Below, in pieces: positions 9,269-22,078 of a DNA stretch of 64,000 nt (position 1 is the stretch's first letter; every line of letters starts with the position of its first letter). The notes beneath the pieces are model-generated. The model was not told the DNA's origin and did not search any database. It was given only the letters and a program-made list of their open reading frames with translations. The stretch covers positions 1 through 64,000 of the forward strand of contig NZ_JACHNP010000001.1 in the NCBI RefSeq assembly GCF_014206815.1, given 5' to 3'. The position numbers and the translations under genes are program-made. The stretch is from Xanthomonas sp. F10 (lineage in GTDB: Bacteria; Pseudomonadota; Gammaproteobacteria; Xanthomonadales; Xanthomonadaceae).

Positions 9269-10331
9269 GCTGGAGGCGCTGGCCGAGCGTCGCGAAGAAC
9301 TCGAACGCCTGCTGTCCGACCCCGAGGTGGTGAGCGACAACACGCGCTTCCGCGATTACTCGCGCGAGTTCGCGCAACTGGAGCCGGTCGCCGCCGCGCT
9401 GGCCGCCGAGGCGGCGGCCAAGGCCGACCTGGCCTCGGCCGAGGCGATGCGCGCCGATCCGGAACTGCGCGAGCTGGCCGAGGAGGAAATCGCCGCCGCG
9501 CAGGCGCGCCTGGGCGAACTGGACGCGGAACTGGCGCTGCTGCTGGTGCCGCGCGATCCGCGCGACGACGGCAACCTGTTCCTGGAAGTGCGCGCCGGCA
9601 CCGGCGGCGACGAGGCGGCGATCTTCGCCGGCGACCTGTTCCGCATGTACGCGCGCTACGCCGAACGCCAGGGCTGGAAGGTGGAAGTGGAATCGGACAG
9701 CCCCGGCGAGCACGGCGGCTACAAGGAGGTCGTGGCGCGCATCGTCGGCCGCGGCGCCTATTCCAAGCTGAAGTTCGAATCCGGCACGCACCGCGTGCAG
9801 CGCGTGCCGGCGACCGAATCGCAGGGCCGCATCCACACCTCCGCGGCGACGGTGGCGATCATTCCCGAGGCCGACGACGTGGAGGAGATCGCGATCAACC
9901 CGGCCGACCTGAAGATCGACACCTTCCGCTCCTCCGGCGCCGGCGGCCAGCACGTCAACAAGACCGAGTCGGCGATCCGCATCACCCACGTGCCCAGCGG
10001 CGTGGTGGTGGAGTGCCAGACCGAGCGCAGCCAGCACGCCAACCGCGACAAGGCGCTGAAGCGGCTGAAGGCGCAGTTGCTGGAGGCCGAGCGCAGCAAG
10101 CAGGCCGCGGCCGAGGCGCAGGACCGCAAGCTGCAGGTCGGCAGCGGCGACCGCAGCCAGCGCATCCGCACCTACAACTTTCCGCAGGGCCGCATCACCG
10201 ACCACCGCGTCGAGGGCCTGACCCTGTACGACCTGCCGAACGTGATCGAGGGCGACCTGGATGCGCTGATCGGGCGCCTGAGCCACGAGCACCAGGTCGA
10301 CGAGCTCGCGCGCCTGAGCGACAGCCCATGA
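9246..10331 (+). CDS. prfA: Peptide chain release factor 1
   Basis: Recognises UAA and UAG and triggers peptide release. The 361-aa protein has a long N-terminal coiled domain, the anticodon-mimicking region with the PAT-type tripeptide in VPATESQGR, and the GGQ catalytic loop in [14 protein letters not shown]. The GGQ Gln is the target of PrmC, encoded here far downstream at 47.2 kb rather than next door as in E. coli. It overlaps hemA by 23 bases and the following acetyltransferase gene by an ATGA. Confidence 0.97.
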   Translation: MTPTLRRKLEALAERREELERLLSDPEVVSDNTRFRDYSREFAQLEPVAAALAAEAAAKADLASAEAMRADPELRELAEEEIAAAQARLGELDAELALLLVPRDPRDDGNLFLEVRAGTGGDEAAIFAGDLFRMYARYAERQGWKVEVESDSPGEHGGYKEVVARIVGRGAYSKLKFESGTHRVQRVPATESQGRIHTSAATVAIIPEADDVEEIAINPADLKIDTFRSSGAGGQHVNKTESAIRITHVPSGVVVECQTERSQHANRDKALKRLKAQLLEAERSKQAAAEAQDRKLQVGSGDRSQRIRTYNFPQGRITDHRVEGLTLYDLPNVIEGDLDALIGRLSHEHQVDELARLSDSP

Positions 10332-10780
10332 GCGTGCGCGTGCGCCAAGCCGCTGCGCACGACCTGCCGGCGCTGGCAACGCTGTTCGATGCCTACCGGC
10401 AGTTCTATGGGCAGGCGCCGGATGCGGCGACCGCGCACGCCTTCCTCGCCGCGCGCCTGGGCAACGCCGAGTCGGTCGTGCTGCTGGCCGAGCGCGACGC
10501 GCAGGCCGCCGGCTTCGTGCAGTTGTATCCGTCCTTCTCCTCGGTGCGGGCGGCGCGGGTGTGGATCCTCAACGATCTGTACGTGGCGCCGGCGCACCGC
10601 CGCCACGGCGTGGCGCAGGCGCTGCTGCATGCCGCAGAGCGCCACGCCGCAAACGACGGCGCGGTGCGCATCGTGCTGGAGACCGCGCAGGACAATCTGT
10701 CCGCGCAGGCGCTGTACCGCGCCTGCGGCTGGCAGCAGGACCTGAGCGCGCAGCACTACGTCAAGGCGCTGGCGCCGTGA
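10328..10780 (+). CDS. GNAT-family N-acetyltransferase
   Basis: A 150-aa GCN5-related acetyltransferase. The fold is visible as [20 protein letters not shown] (strand 1, helix 1), [20 protein letters not shown] (strand 4 plus the acetyl-CoA pyrophosphate loop, RRHGVA matching Q/RxxGxG/A) and the C-terminal [13 protein letters not shown] helix typical of the family. Substrate unknown. It is translationally coupled to prfA by an ATGA overlap; it might act on a ribosomal or free amine substrate, but nothing in the sequence decides this. Confidence 0.9.
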   Translation: MSVRVRQAAAHDLPALATLFDAYRQFYGQAPDAATAHAFLAARLGNAESVVLLAERDAQAAGFVQLYPSFSSVRAARVWILNDLYVAPAHRRHGVAQALLHAAERHAANDGAVRIVLETAQDNLSAQALYRACGWQQDLSAQHYVKALAP

Positions 10781-10820
10781 ATGCGCGCCGCCCGCAATCG
10801 GCCGCGACCGCGACGGCCGC

Positions 10821-12533
10821 ATGAACGGCGGCAGCGACGAACGCCTGCAACTGCAGGCCGCGGTGCGGCGCGATCCGCAGGATTTCCTGGCCTGGGTGAT
10901 GCTCGCCGACGCCGAACTCGGCGCCGGCGCGGTGGCGGCCGGCGAACAGGCCGCCGCGCGCGCATTGCAGTTGCGCCCCGGGCATCCGGAGGCGCTGGCG
11001 CGGCTGGGCCGGGTGCGCTGGACCCAGGGTCGCCATGCCGAGGCGACGCAGGCCCTGCGCCAGGCGCTGCAGCAGGCGCCGCAGCACCCGGGCATCGCGG
11101 TGTGGCTGGGCCACGCGCTGGAAGACAGCGGCGAGGCCGAGGCCGCGGCGCAGGCCTACGCGCATGCCCATGCCCTGCTGCCGCAGGAACCGTCGATCGC
11201 CGCCTACCTGTTGAACTGGCGGCGCAAGCTGTGCGACTGGCGCGAACTGGACGCGCTGTCGCAGCAGGTGCGCAGCGCGGTGCGGCAAGGGCAGCCGACG
11301 ATCGAACCGTTCGCCTTCCTCAACGAGGACGCGGGCGCGGACGAGCAACTGCGCTGCGCGCGCAACCGCGCCCAGGCGCTGGCGCGCACCCTCGCACCGC
11401 TGCCCGCCACGCAGGTGCGCCGCGATGGCGCGTTGCGCATCGGCTTCCTGTCCAACGGCTTCGGCGCGCATCCCACCGGCCTGCTGACCGTTGCCCTGTT
11501 CGAGCGCCTGCGCGCGCACGCCGACCTGCAGGTGTACCTGTTCGCGCTCAACGGCGATGACCGCAGCGCGCTCCGCGCGCGCCTGCAGGCGGCCGCACAC
11601 GCGTGGCACGAGGTCGCCGGGCAGCCGCACCGGCAGATCGCCCAGCGCATCCGCGACGCCGGCATCGACCTGCTGTTCGATCTGCGCGGCTGGGGTGGCG
11701 GCGGCACGCCGGAGGTGCTGGCGCTGCGCCCGGCACCGGTGCAGCTGAACTGGCTGGCCTACCCCGGCACCTCCGGCGCGCCATGGATCGACTACGTGGT
11801 CGGCGATGCCTACGCGTTGCCGCCCGCACTGGCCGCGCACTACAGCGAGCGGGTGCTGCGGCTGCCGCGCGCCTTCCAGCCGTCCGACGACACCCGCCCC
11901 ATCGGCATTCCGCCCGCGCGCCGCGATTGCGGGCTGCCCGAACACGGCACCGTGTTCTGCTGCTTCAACAACAGCTACAAACTCGGCCCACGCAGCATGG
12001 CGCGGATGCTGGAGGTGCTGCGCCAGGTACCGGACAGCGTGCTGTGGCTGCTGTCCGGCCCGGGCCAGGCCGATGACCGGCTGCGCGCGGTCGCCGCAGC
12101 GGCCGGCGTGGAACCGACGCGCCTGCGCTTCATGCCCAAACTGGCGCATCCGGACTATCTGGCGCGCTACCGGCACGCCGACCTGTTCCTGGACACGCAT
12201 CCGTACAACGCGCACACCACCGCGTCCGATGCCTTGTGGGCCGGCTGCCCGGTGTTGACCTGCCCCGGCAGCACCTTCGCCGCCCGCGTGGCCGGCAGCC
12301 TCAACCATCATCTCGGCCTGGACGAGATGAATGCCGCCGACGACGCGGCGTTCGCCGCCACCGCGGTGCGCCTGGGGCGCGATCCCACGGCGCTGCACGC
12401 GTTGCGCGAAAAGCTGCAAGCGCGGCGCGCGGACAGCGGCCTGTTCGACATGCAAGGCTTCGCCGACGACTTCGCCGCGCTGCTGCGCGACACCGCGGCC
12501 CGCCACGGCTGGCAAGGCGCAGCCTCGGCCTGA
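10821..12533 (+). CDS. TPR-containing O-GlcNAc-transferase homologue (GT41, SPINDLY-like)
   Basis: A 570-aa GT41 glycosyltransferase closely matching the X. campestris OGT homologue whose structure was solved (568 aa). Residues 1-135 form TPR-like helices; the catalytic half starts near residue 205 (LRIGFLSNGFGAHPTG, with the conserved His217), continues with the DLRGWGGGGTPEVLA loop and WLAYPGTSG, and the UDP-binding part has CCFNNSYKLGP with Lys388, the position reported as catalytic in the X. campestris enzyme. DTHPYNAHTTASDALWAG closes the active site. Protein substrates in bacteria are unclear. It lies alone between the GNAT gene and a SoxR-controlled gene. Confidence 0.93.
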   Translation: MNGGSDERLQLQAAVRRDPQDFLAWVMLADAELGAGAVAAGEQAAARALQLRPGHPEALARLGRVRWTQGRHAEATQALRQALQQAPQHPGIAVWLGHALEDSGEAEAAAQAYAHAHALLPQEPSIAAYLLNWRRKLCDWRELDALSQQVRSAVRQGQPTIEPFAFLNEDAGADEQLRCARNRAQALARTLAPLPATQVRRDGALRIGFLSNGFGAHPTGLLTVALFERLRAHADLQVYLFALNGDDRSALRARLQAAAHAWHEVAGQPHRQIAQRIRDAGIDLLFDLRGWGGGGTPEVLALRPAPVQLNWLAYPGTSGAPWIDYVVGDAYALPPALAAHYSERVLRLPRAFQPSDDTRPIGIPPARRDCGLPEHGTVFCCFNNSYKLGPRSMARMLEVLRQVPDSVLWLLSGPGQADDRLRAVAAAAGVEPTRLRFMPKLAHPDYLARYRHADLFLDTHPYNAHTTASDALWAGCPVLTCPGSTFAARVAGSLNHHLGLDEMNAADDAAFAATAVRLGRDPTALHALREKLQARRADSGLFDMQGFADDFAALLRDTAARHGWQGAASA

Positions 12534-12775
12534 TCGCTTGCGCCTGCGCTGCGCGCCGCGGGATGCATCGAGCAGCGCAAGGTACTGGAACGCACTCCTG
12601 TTGCCATCGGGGTGGCCGATGCCTCCCCCTGGCATCGCATCCTTCGACCGCACACGACACACCCGGCGAGGAGGACGCGCCATCGCGCAGATCCCACCGA
12701 TGCGTCACCGGCAGCGGGTGCGAGGCGCTGCGCGTGCATCCCCTTACCTGCGTCTCGCGGATCGCCCCCCGATGC

Positions 12776-12806
12776 TTGACCTCAAGCGAACTTGAGGTCT
12801 GATACT
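12776..12806 (+). promoter_or_regulatory. SoxR-type operator inside a 19-bp-spacer promoter
   Basis: A perfect 9-bp palindrome, GACCTCAAG-N4-CTTGAGGTC (12778-12799), contains the SoxR consensus arms CCTCAAG and CTTGAGG. It is centred between a -35 box TTGACC (12776-12781) and a -10 box GATACT (12801-12806) separated by 19 bases, the over-long spacing that MerR-family activators need. The downstream start codon is at 12836. The rest of 12534-12775 shows nothing recognisable. Confidence 0.88.
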
Positions 12807-12835
12807 CCGCGCACGCTCCCTGTGCAGATCCCGCG

Positions 12836-13468
12836 ATGTCGCCATCGTTCCCTCACCCGCTGCCCCTTCATCCCACGCCAGCGCGCAGCATGCTGCTCGC
12901 CGAGGCGCTCATCCCCGACCGCACCGCGCTGCTCGACTGCGTGCGCGGCCTGTGCGACCACCGACTGCAGGCCCTGACCTGGATGGAATCCCTGGGCGAC
13001 ACCCCCGACCTGCTGTACGCACGCTGCTGCTGCGACGCCGCGCCGGAACTGCATGGGCTGCTGCGCGCGCGCCTGCCGGCGCTACGGCGGACGCTGCGCC
13101 GCTACCGGCGCATCCGCAGCGGCGTCTCCGATCCGCACCGGGAAGCGTCCTGCGTGGTGGTCACGCGCGTCCCGACGCGCGATGCGGCATCGGCGCAGCG
13201 CCGTGCCGATGCCGCCTTCGCCGCCCTGCAGGACGGCGCGCATGCGCTGCGGGGCCTGATCGCCTCGCACCTCTACCTGTCCGACGATGGCCGCACCCTG
13301 CTCGAACGCACCGAGTGGCACAGCGCCGACGCGCAGCGACGCGCACTGCAGCGCGAGCCCGAGCGCCTGCCGCTGGCTGCCGATCGTGCCGCCAACGTAC
13401 GCCGTTTCCGGCCACGCATGTTGGCGCTGCCATGTGAAGAAAGGACCACCGCCCATGCCCACGCCTGA
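12836..13468 (+). CDS. Antibiotic-biosynthesis-monooxygenase-like protein, predicted SoxR target
   Basis: A 210-aa protein not firmly assignable. Residues about 108-165 (CVVVTRVPTRDAASAQRRAD to the segment LIASHLYLSDDGRTLLERTEW) have the pattern of an ABM-type dimeric alpha/beta-barrel half: strand, helix, G/A-rich turn, strand, and a strand ending in EW. The N-terminal half may be a second, degenerate copy with an unusual CCC run near residue 65. ABM proteins oxidise polyphenols/quinones or act as small cofactor-free oxygenases. The start chosen is the first ATG after the SoxR-type promoter; MLLAEALIPD at codon 19 is an alternative. Function is inferred from fold pattern plus operator. Confidence 0.65.
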   Translation: MSPSFPHPLPLHPTPARSMLLAEALIPDRTALLDCVRGLCDHRLQALTWMESLGDTPDLLYARCCCDAAPELHGLLRARLPALRRTLRRYRRIRSGVSDPHREASCVVVTRVPTRDAASAQRRADAAFAALQDGAHALRGLIASHLYLSDDGRTLLERTEWHSADAQRRALQREPERLPLAADRAANVRRFRPRMLALPCEERTTAHAHA

Positions 13469-13702
13469 ATCGACAGAGCGCCGTGCCAGCAGGCTTCCCG
13501 CCGCAGCCTGCAGGCACGCCGCCTGCGGCCGCTGATCACACTTCCGGCCTTGGCGCCCCGCTCAGGCATTTCCGCTCGGCAGCCAGCATTGCGCGACGTG
13601 CCGGCTCGGTCCGCGACGGCCTCCCTTGCCCAACGCAGCCGCGGCTGAAGCAGTGGCGCCGGCAGGCTATACGCCGGCCGGGCGAGCGGCTAGGCTGCCG
13701 GC

Positions 13703-14221
13703 ATGAGCGCCAACGCCGACTTCATCGCCTTGAACCTGTGCGTGCTGACCGTCTCGGACACACGCACCCTCGAGCAGGACAGCTCCGGCGACTACCTGGT
13801 CGCCGCGCTCGGCGGCGCCGGCCACCGTCTGCATGCGCGGGCGCTGCTGCCGGACGACCGCTACCGGATGCGCGCCACGGTCTCGGCCTGGATCGCCGAT
13901 CCCGCCGTGGACGGCATCCTGGTCACGGGCGGCACCGGCTTCACCGGCCGCGACTCCACGCCCGAGGCGCTGCTGCCGCTGCTGGACAAGGAGATGCCCG
14001 GGTTCGGCGAACTGTTCCGCGCGATCAGCGTCGAGGAGATCGGCACCTCCTCCCTGCAGTCGCGCGCCTTCGCCGGCCTGGTCAACGCCACCTTCCTGTT
14101 CTGCCTGCCCGGCTCCACCTCGGCCTGCCGCACCGCCTGGGAGCGGATCATCGCCGCGCAACTGGATGCCCGCACCCGCCCCTGCAATCTGGCGACGCTG
14201 CGCCCGCGACTGAAGGAATGA
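13703..14221 (+). CDS. moaB: Molybdenum cofactor biosynthesis protein MoaB
   Basis: A 172-aa MoCF-biosynthesis-domain protein of the MoaB/Mog family, which adenylylates molybdopterin or helps insert molybdenum. The signature loops are [18 protein letters not shown] near the N terminus and [16 protein letters not shown] near the middle; [12 protein letters not shown] follows near the C terminus. No other moa gene is in the window. The small HTH regulator and ppk2 follow closely. Confidence 0.93.
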   Translation: MSANADFIALNLCVLTVSDTRTLEQDSSGDYLVAALGGAGHRLHARALLPDDRYRMRATVSAWIADPAVDGILVTGGTGFTGRDSTPEALLPLLDKEMPGFGELFRAISVEEIGTSSLQSRAFAGLVNATFLFCLPGSTSACRTAWERIIAAQLDARTRPCNLATLRPRLKE

Positions 14222-14234
14222 CCTGGACTCGCGC

Positions 14235-14579
14235 ATGCCCCTGGATACCACGTTGCGTCTGCTGGCCAAGGCCAGCGGCATGAGCGCCGCGGACATCGCC
14301 GCGGCCATTCCGCGCGCCGGCGCGGCCACGGTCAAAGCCTGGATGGCCGGCGAGAAACTGCCCGGACGCGCCCAGCTCACCGCCTTGGCGCGCACCTTCG
14401 GCGTCCCCGCCGGCGCGCTGCTCGGCGAACTGGCCAGCCAACTGGACCCGGCGCGCACCCGCGGCGAACACGACCTGCTGCAGGCCTACCGCGCCCTCGA
14501 TGCCCGCCAGCAGGGCGCGCTGCTGGAAGTGGCGCGCAGCATGGCCGGCACCGGCACCCGCAAGCGGAGCAGCAAATGA
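14235..14579 (+). CDS. Small helix-turn-helix regulator
   Basis: A 114-aa protein with an XRE-like HTH in the first 70 residues: [20 protein letters not shown] then [20 protein letters not shown] and [12 protein letters not shown], which follow the usual helix-turn-helix order (helix 2 SAADIAAAI, helix 3 ATVKAWMAG). The rest is an amphipathic helix ([20 protein letters not shown]) probably for dimerisation. It starts 13 bases after moaB and overlaps ppk2 by ATGA, so it may control the ppk2 unit. Target genes unknown. Confidence 0.8.
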   Translation: MPLDTTLRLLAKASGMSAADIAAAIPRAGAATVKAWMAGEKLPGRAQLTALARTFGVPAGALLGELASQLDPARTRGEHDLLQAYRALDARQQGALLEVARSMAGTGTRKRSSK

Positions 14580-15364
14580 GTCACCTCAAGCGCAAGCAGT
14601 ACAAGGCCCTGATGCAACCGCTGCAGCTGGAGCTGATGGCGATGGCGCAGGCGGTGCAGCACAGCGGCGAGCGCGTGCTGGTCCTGTTCGAAGGCCGCGA
14701 TACCGCCGGCAAGGGCGGCGCGATCCAGGCCATCGCCGAACACCTCAACCCACGCCAATGCCGCGTGGTGGCCCTGCCCAAGCCGACCGACCGCGAAACC
14801 ACGCAGTGGTATTTCCAGCGCCACATCGCGCACCTGCCGGCCGCCGGCGAGATCGTGCTGATGGACCGCAGCTGGTACAACCGCGCCGGCGTGGAACGGG
14901 TCATGGGCTACTGCAGCGACGCCGAGTACCACGCCTTCCTGCGCCAGACCCCGCTGTTCGAGCGGTTGTTGGTGGACGACGGTATCCGCCTGTTCAAGTA
15001 CTGGCTGTGCGTGGACCAGGCGCAGCAGGAAAAGCGCTTCGCCGAGCGCCTGCACGACCCGCTGAAGGGCTGGAAACTGTCGCCGGTGGACCTGAAGTCG
15101 CGCAGCCAGTACGCCGACTACACCCGCGCCCGCGAAGCGATGCTGGAAGCCACCCACCGCGACTACGCGCCGTGGACCCTGGTCGATTTCAACGACCAGA
15201 AGCGCGGCCGCCTGACCCTGATCCGGCACCTGCTCGACCAGTTGCCGGAAACCCGCCTGCACGAACCGGACCTGGACCTGCCGCCGCTGAAGCACAAGCT
15301 GCACAAGGAAAAGTTCGGACTGCTGCAGCCGATTCCCTCGTATGGGGTCGGGAGTGGGGATTAG
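14576..15364 (+). CDS. ppk2: Polyphosphate kinase 2 family protein
   Basis: PPK2 enzymes use polyphosphate to phosphorylate nucleoside mono- or diphosphates. The 262-aa protein has the Walker A motif FEGRDTAGKGGAI (residues 40-52), the Walker B/DR motif MDRSWYNRAGVE, and the lid region KPTDRETTQWYFQRH. Length and motifs fit the single-domain class I type, which acts mainly on GDP/ADP. It is coupled to the upstream HTH gene by ATGA. Its last eight codons and stop lie in a GGGATT-type repeat arm, so the C terminus (VGSGD) is repeat-encoded. Confidence 0.93.
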   Translation: MSHLKRKQYKALMQPLQLELMAMAQAVQHSGERVLVLFEGRDTAGKGGAIQAIAEHLNPRQCRVVALPKPTDRETTQWYFQRHIAHLPAAGEIVLMDRSWYNRAGVERVMGYCSDAEYHAFLRQTPLFERLLVDDGIRLFKYWLCVDQAQQEKRFAERLHDPLKGWKLSPVDLKSRSQYADYTRAREAMLEATHRDYAPWTLVDFNDQKRGRLTLIRHLLDQLPETRLHEPDLDLPPLKHKLHKEKFGLLQPIPSYGVGSGD

Positions 15365-15376
15365 GGAGGGGATTGG
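15347..15376. repeat. Single GGGATT-type repeat arm at the ppk2 3' end
   Basis: Purine-rich GGGAGTGGGGATT-like units overlap the end of the ppk2 coding region and supply its TAG stop. The matching inverted arm is at 15755-15775, about 380 bases away. Confidence 0.6.
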
Positions 15377-15455
15377 TTGAACGCATGCGGCGTGCAGCTC
15401 GTCGAGCTTCGACAGTGCGTCGCTGGGCACGCGGTTAGCGGTTTCGGGAAAGCGC

Positions 15456-15537
15456 GTCGCGGCTGAAGCCGCTCCTACGCTGGATCCCGGCCACGGCGCC
15501 TGCTGCCTCCTGTAGGAGCGACTTCAGCCGCGACGGG
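15456..15537. repeat. Pair of GCTCCTAC palindromic repeats
   Basis: One arm in the orientation GTCGCGGCTGAAGCCGCTCC (ending in TAC, 15456-15478) and one inverted arm GTAGGAGCGACTTCAGCCGC (15512-15537) lie 33 bases apart. This is the same repeat seen at 24.9, 28.6, 28.85, 30.45 and 63.3 kb. A diverged third copy (GACTGAAATCCCTCCCAC) is at 15570-15592. Confidence 0.85.
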
Positions 15538-15670
15538 CGGCACCATCCAAGCCTCTCGTCGCCCAAGGCGTCGGGACTGAAATCCCTCCCACAAGGAAAG
15601 CGCTGCGCTTCCGACGCATCGGAGGGCGGTGCGGGCACACCCGCAGCGCCAGCACGGGTCGGCTTTCCGA

Positions 15671-15693
15671 GTCGCGGCTGAAGCCGCTCCTAC
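15671..15693. repeat. Single GCTCCTAC repeat arm
   Basis: A 23-base arm reading GTCGCGGCTGAAGCCGCTCC plus TAC, identical to the other arms. It lies in the 444-base gene-free stretch between ppk2 and the TlpA-like gene, which otherwise holds only the other repeat copies and a GGGATT-type arm at 15755-15775. Confidence 0.85.
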
Positions 15694-15808
15694 GGCGGCT
15701 CCGCGGCCCAGCGGCGATCGGACGGCGACACCATGCGCACGCACGGAAGTAGACATCCCCAATCCCCAATCCCGGGCGGCGGCCGCGCCACCCAGGCCAC
15801 TGACAGCC

Positions 15809-16437
15809 TCAGCCCGCCGCCTTCGCCTTGCCCTGCCCCGGCGCCGGACCACCGGCGGCGGCGATCGCGGTTTCGATGTCGTGGGCGGTGACTGGCCCCA
15901 GGAACTGCTTGGCGACCTTGCCATCGGGCGCGATCAGGTAGGTCATCGGCAGGCCGCGCGGGGTGGCGAAATCGGCCGGCGGCGCGTAGGTGTCGACGAT
16001 GACGATCGGGTAGGCCACCGGATGCTGCTTCAGGAAGGCCTGCATCTCCGCCGGCTCGATGTCCTCGTAGGCCAGGCCCACCACCTCGATGTTGTCGCGC
16101 ATCACGTGCAGGGCCGACAACTCCGGCATCTCCTTCAGGCACGGCGCGCACCAGGTGGCCCAGAAATTCACCACCACCCACTGCCCGCGATGCGCGGCCA
16201 GGTCGTACTCACGCCCGTCCACCGCCTTCATCTTCAGGGTCGGCTCGGGGCGGGTCTCCTGCACCACCGATGGTCCAGCCGCCGGCGCGGCGGGCGCTTC
16301 CGGTGCTGCCGGCGCCTTGGGCGCGGCGGACGGCGCGGTGGTCGCGGCGCCGTCGGCCAGCTTGGGCGTGGGCTGGCGGTCGCAGCCGGCCAGCAACGCG
16401 GCGGCGGCGAACAGCGGGAACAGCAGGCGCATGGCGG

Positions 16438-16441
<4 letters not shown>
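15809..16441 (-). CDS. TlpA-like thioredoxin-fold lipoprotein
   Basis: A periplasmic thiol-disulfide oxidoreductase of the TlpA/ResA/DsbE group. The 210-aa protein has a lipobox LLAGC (Cys at residue 20), a Pro/Ala-rich linker (about residues 35-65) and a thioredoxin domain with FWATWCAPCLKEMPEL, the WCAPC active site. The cis-Pro position is in RGLPMTYLI. Such proteins reduce apocytochrome c or other periplasmic cysteines. The start overlaps the stop of the YihY gene (ATGA), so the two are coupled, although no functional link is known. MRLLF three codons later is an alternative start. Confidence 0.92.
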
Positions 16442-18738
<2,297 letters not shown>

Positions 18739-18817
18739 GCGGCCGCACCGCCGCGCCCGGTATCATGGACGGCCTGCGCGGCCACGCCCGCGTCCCGACA
18801 TGCTTCTAGGAACGGCA

Positions 18818-19303
18818 ATGGAAGAACTCCTGATCGTCACCACCGGCGGCACGATCGACAAGATCTACTTCGACGACAAGTCCGACTATCAGATCGGCGA
18901 CCCGCAGATCGGCCAGATCCTCAAGGAACTGGGCGTGACCTTCCGCTTCACCGTGATCCCGATCATCCGCAAGGATTCGCTGCACATCACCGACGAAGAC
19001 CGCGAACTGATCCGCGCCACCATCGCCGCGCAGTCCGCGCGCCATGTGCTGATCACCCACGGCACCGACTCGATGGTGCAGACCGGCAAGGTGCTGCAGG
19101 CGATCGAAGGCAAGACCATCGTGATGACCGGTGCGCTGAACCCGGCCCGCTTCCGCGGCTCCGACGCCGAGTTCAACATCGGCTGCGCGGTGGGTGCGGT
19201 GCAGTCGCTGCCGGCCGGCGTCTACATCGCCATGAACGGGCGCATCTGGGACCCGCAGAAGGTGCGCAAGAACGTGGCGGCCAACCGCTTCGAAGCCGCC
19301 TGA
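18818..19303 (+). CDS. Single-domain asparaginase-like protein
   Basis: A 161-aa protein made only of the N-terminal domain of type I/II asparaginases. It carries the first catalytic signature TTGGTIDKIYF (residues 8-18) and the second, LITHGTDSMVQT, where the usual Thr-Asp pair is kept; a C-terminal asparaginase domain, which normally completes the active site, is missing. Such short proteins are a recognised gammaproteobacterial family of unknown activity. The start is set by an AGGA eight bases upstream of the ATG. It precedes ybaK by nine bases. Confidence 0.88.
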   Translation: MEELLIVTTGGTIDKIYFDDKSDYQIGDPQIGQILKELGVTFRFTVIPIIRKDSLHITDEDRELIRATIAAQSARHVLITHGTDSMVQTGKVLQAIEGKTIVMTGALNPARFRGSDAEFNIGCAVGAVQSLPAGVYIAMNGRIWDPQKVRKNVAANRFEAA

Positions 19304-19312
19304 GCGACCGCG

Positions 19313-19786
19313 ATGTCCAAGGCCACACGCGCAACCACGGCGTTGGACGCGGCCGGCATCGCGTACCGGCTGCATCCGTACGACTACGCCGCCGAGGCTG
19401 GCGCCAAGGGCCTGCAGGCCGCGCAGGCGCTGGGCCTGCCGCCGGAGCGGGTACTGAAGAGCCTGATGGCCTGGGTCGACACGCGCGCGGTCTGCGTGGT
19501 GGTGCCATCCGACCGCCGCGTGCAGCTGAAGAAGCTGGCCGCCGCCGCGGGCGGCAAGGCCGCGCGGATGATGGAGGCTGCCGAGGCCGAGCGCCGCACC
19601 GGCTACAAGGTCGGCGGCATCAGTCCGCTGGGCCAGCAGCGGCCGGCGCCGGTGCTGATCGAGCAATCGGCGCTGGGCGCGGGCAGCGTGTGGTTCAACG
19701 CCGGGCAACGCGGCCTGCTGCTGGAGATGGAGGCCGCGCAGGTGCTCGACGCGCTGCAGGCGCGTGCCTGCGATCTGTGCGAGTAA
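19313..19786 (+). CDS. ybaK: YbaK/EbsC-type Cys-tRNA(Pro) deacylase
   Basis: A 157-aa editing-domain protein that hydrolyses mischarged Cys-tRNA(Pro). Family marks are the N-terminal HPYDY, the conserved lysine region VCVVVPSDRRVQLKKLA, and the GYKVGGISPLGQ loop that shapes the active site. It follows the asparaginase-domain gene by nine bases and is probably the last gene of the wrbA unit. The downstream stretch 19787-20105 holds only the terminator of the opposite-strand protease. Confidence 0.92.
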   Translation: MSKATRATTALDAAGIAYRLHPYDYAAEAGAKGLQAAQALGLPPERVLKSLMAWVDTRAVCVVVPSDRRVQLKKLAAAAGGKAARMMEAAEAERRTGYKVGGISPLGQQRPAPVLIEQSALGAGSVWFNAGQRGLLLEMEAAQVLDALQARACDLCE

Positions 19787-19981
19787 TGGCGACATCGGAG
19801 CGGGTGACGTAGATCGCGATCCTGCCCATCGCCGCGCCGGACAGCGCCTGCGCCGTGGCATTGGCGGGCACCCGGCTCCACGCTGCAGTGCCGGCGAGCG
19901 GATCCACATGACCACCGCAGCGATGGCGCGCAGGACGTAGCGCCATGGCGCGCCACGCGGCAGTGCGCGCGCATCGCCCAT

Positions 19982-20009
19982 AAAAAAGCCTCGCGCCGAA
20001 GCGCGGGGC
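19982..20009 (-). terminator. Rho-independent terminator of the subtilase gene
   Basis: On the minus strand GCCCCGCGC-TTCG-GCGCGAGGC forms a nine-position stem with one C-A mismatch and a UUCG tetraloop, followed by six T. It lies about 100 bases downstream of the subtilase stop codon. Confidence 0.9.
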
Positions 20010-20105
20010 GACCGAGAGTGGCAGCAGCGGCGTCCTGGCCGCCCGCTGCGATCCGGCACCGGGAGGTGCGCGGCGGCCATGGCGCGGCCGCCGCGACGGA
20101 GTGCC

Positions 20106-21890
<1,785 letters not shown>

Positions 21891-22060
21891 TCGGACTTCC
21901 TTTCGGTTGAGTAGCCGCCTGCTGGCGGTGTTCCGCGCCGCACCGGTCCGGCCCTGACCTGAACCTGGCGTGCATTGCGAGCCCGGCCGACCCATGTGTT
22001 GCCGACCATTCATCGAACCTAGCTCAGTACAAGCGCGTATGGAGCAGGGTGTGACGGAAA

Positions 22061-22078
22061 TCCGTTGTACAAAACGGA
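22061..22078. promoter_or_regulatory. Palindrome upstream of the subtilase gene
   Basis: TCCGTT-GTACAA-AACGGA is a palindrome (arms TCCGTT/AACGGA) whose centre contains TTGTACAA. It lies about 170 bases upstream of the protease start, in the 585-base gene-free stretch 21891-22475 whose right half is more AT-rich than its surroundings. It could be an operator for the protease gene; no regulator is assigned. Otherwise nothing recognisable in the stretch. Confidence 0.4.

Noticed and set aside
15456-15693. Regular repeats that might be a CRISPR array
   Set aside because: The arms are palindromic, unevenly spaced, in both orientations and dispersed over the window; no cas gene is present.
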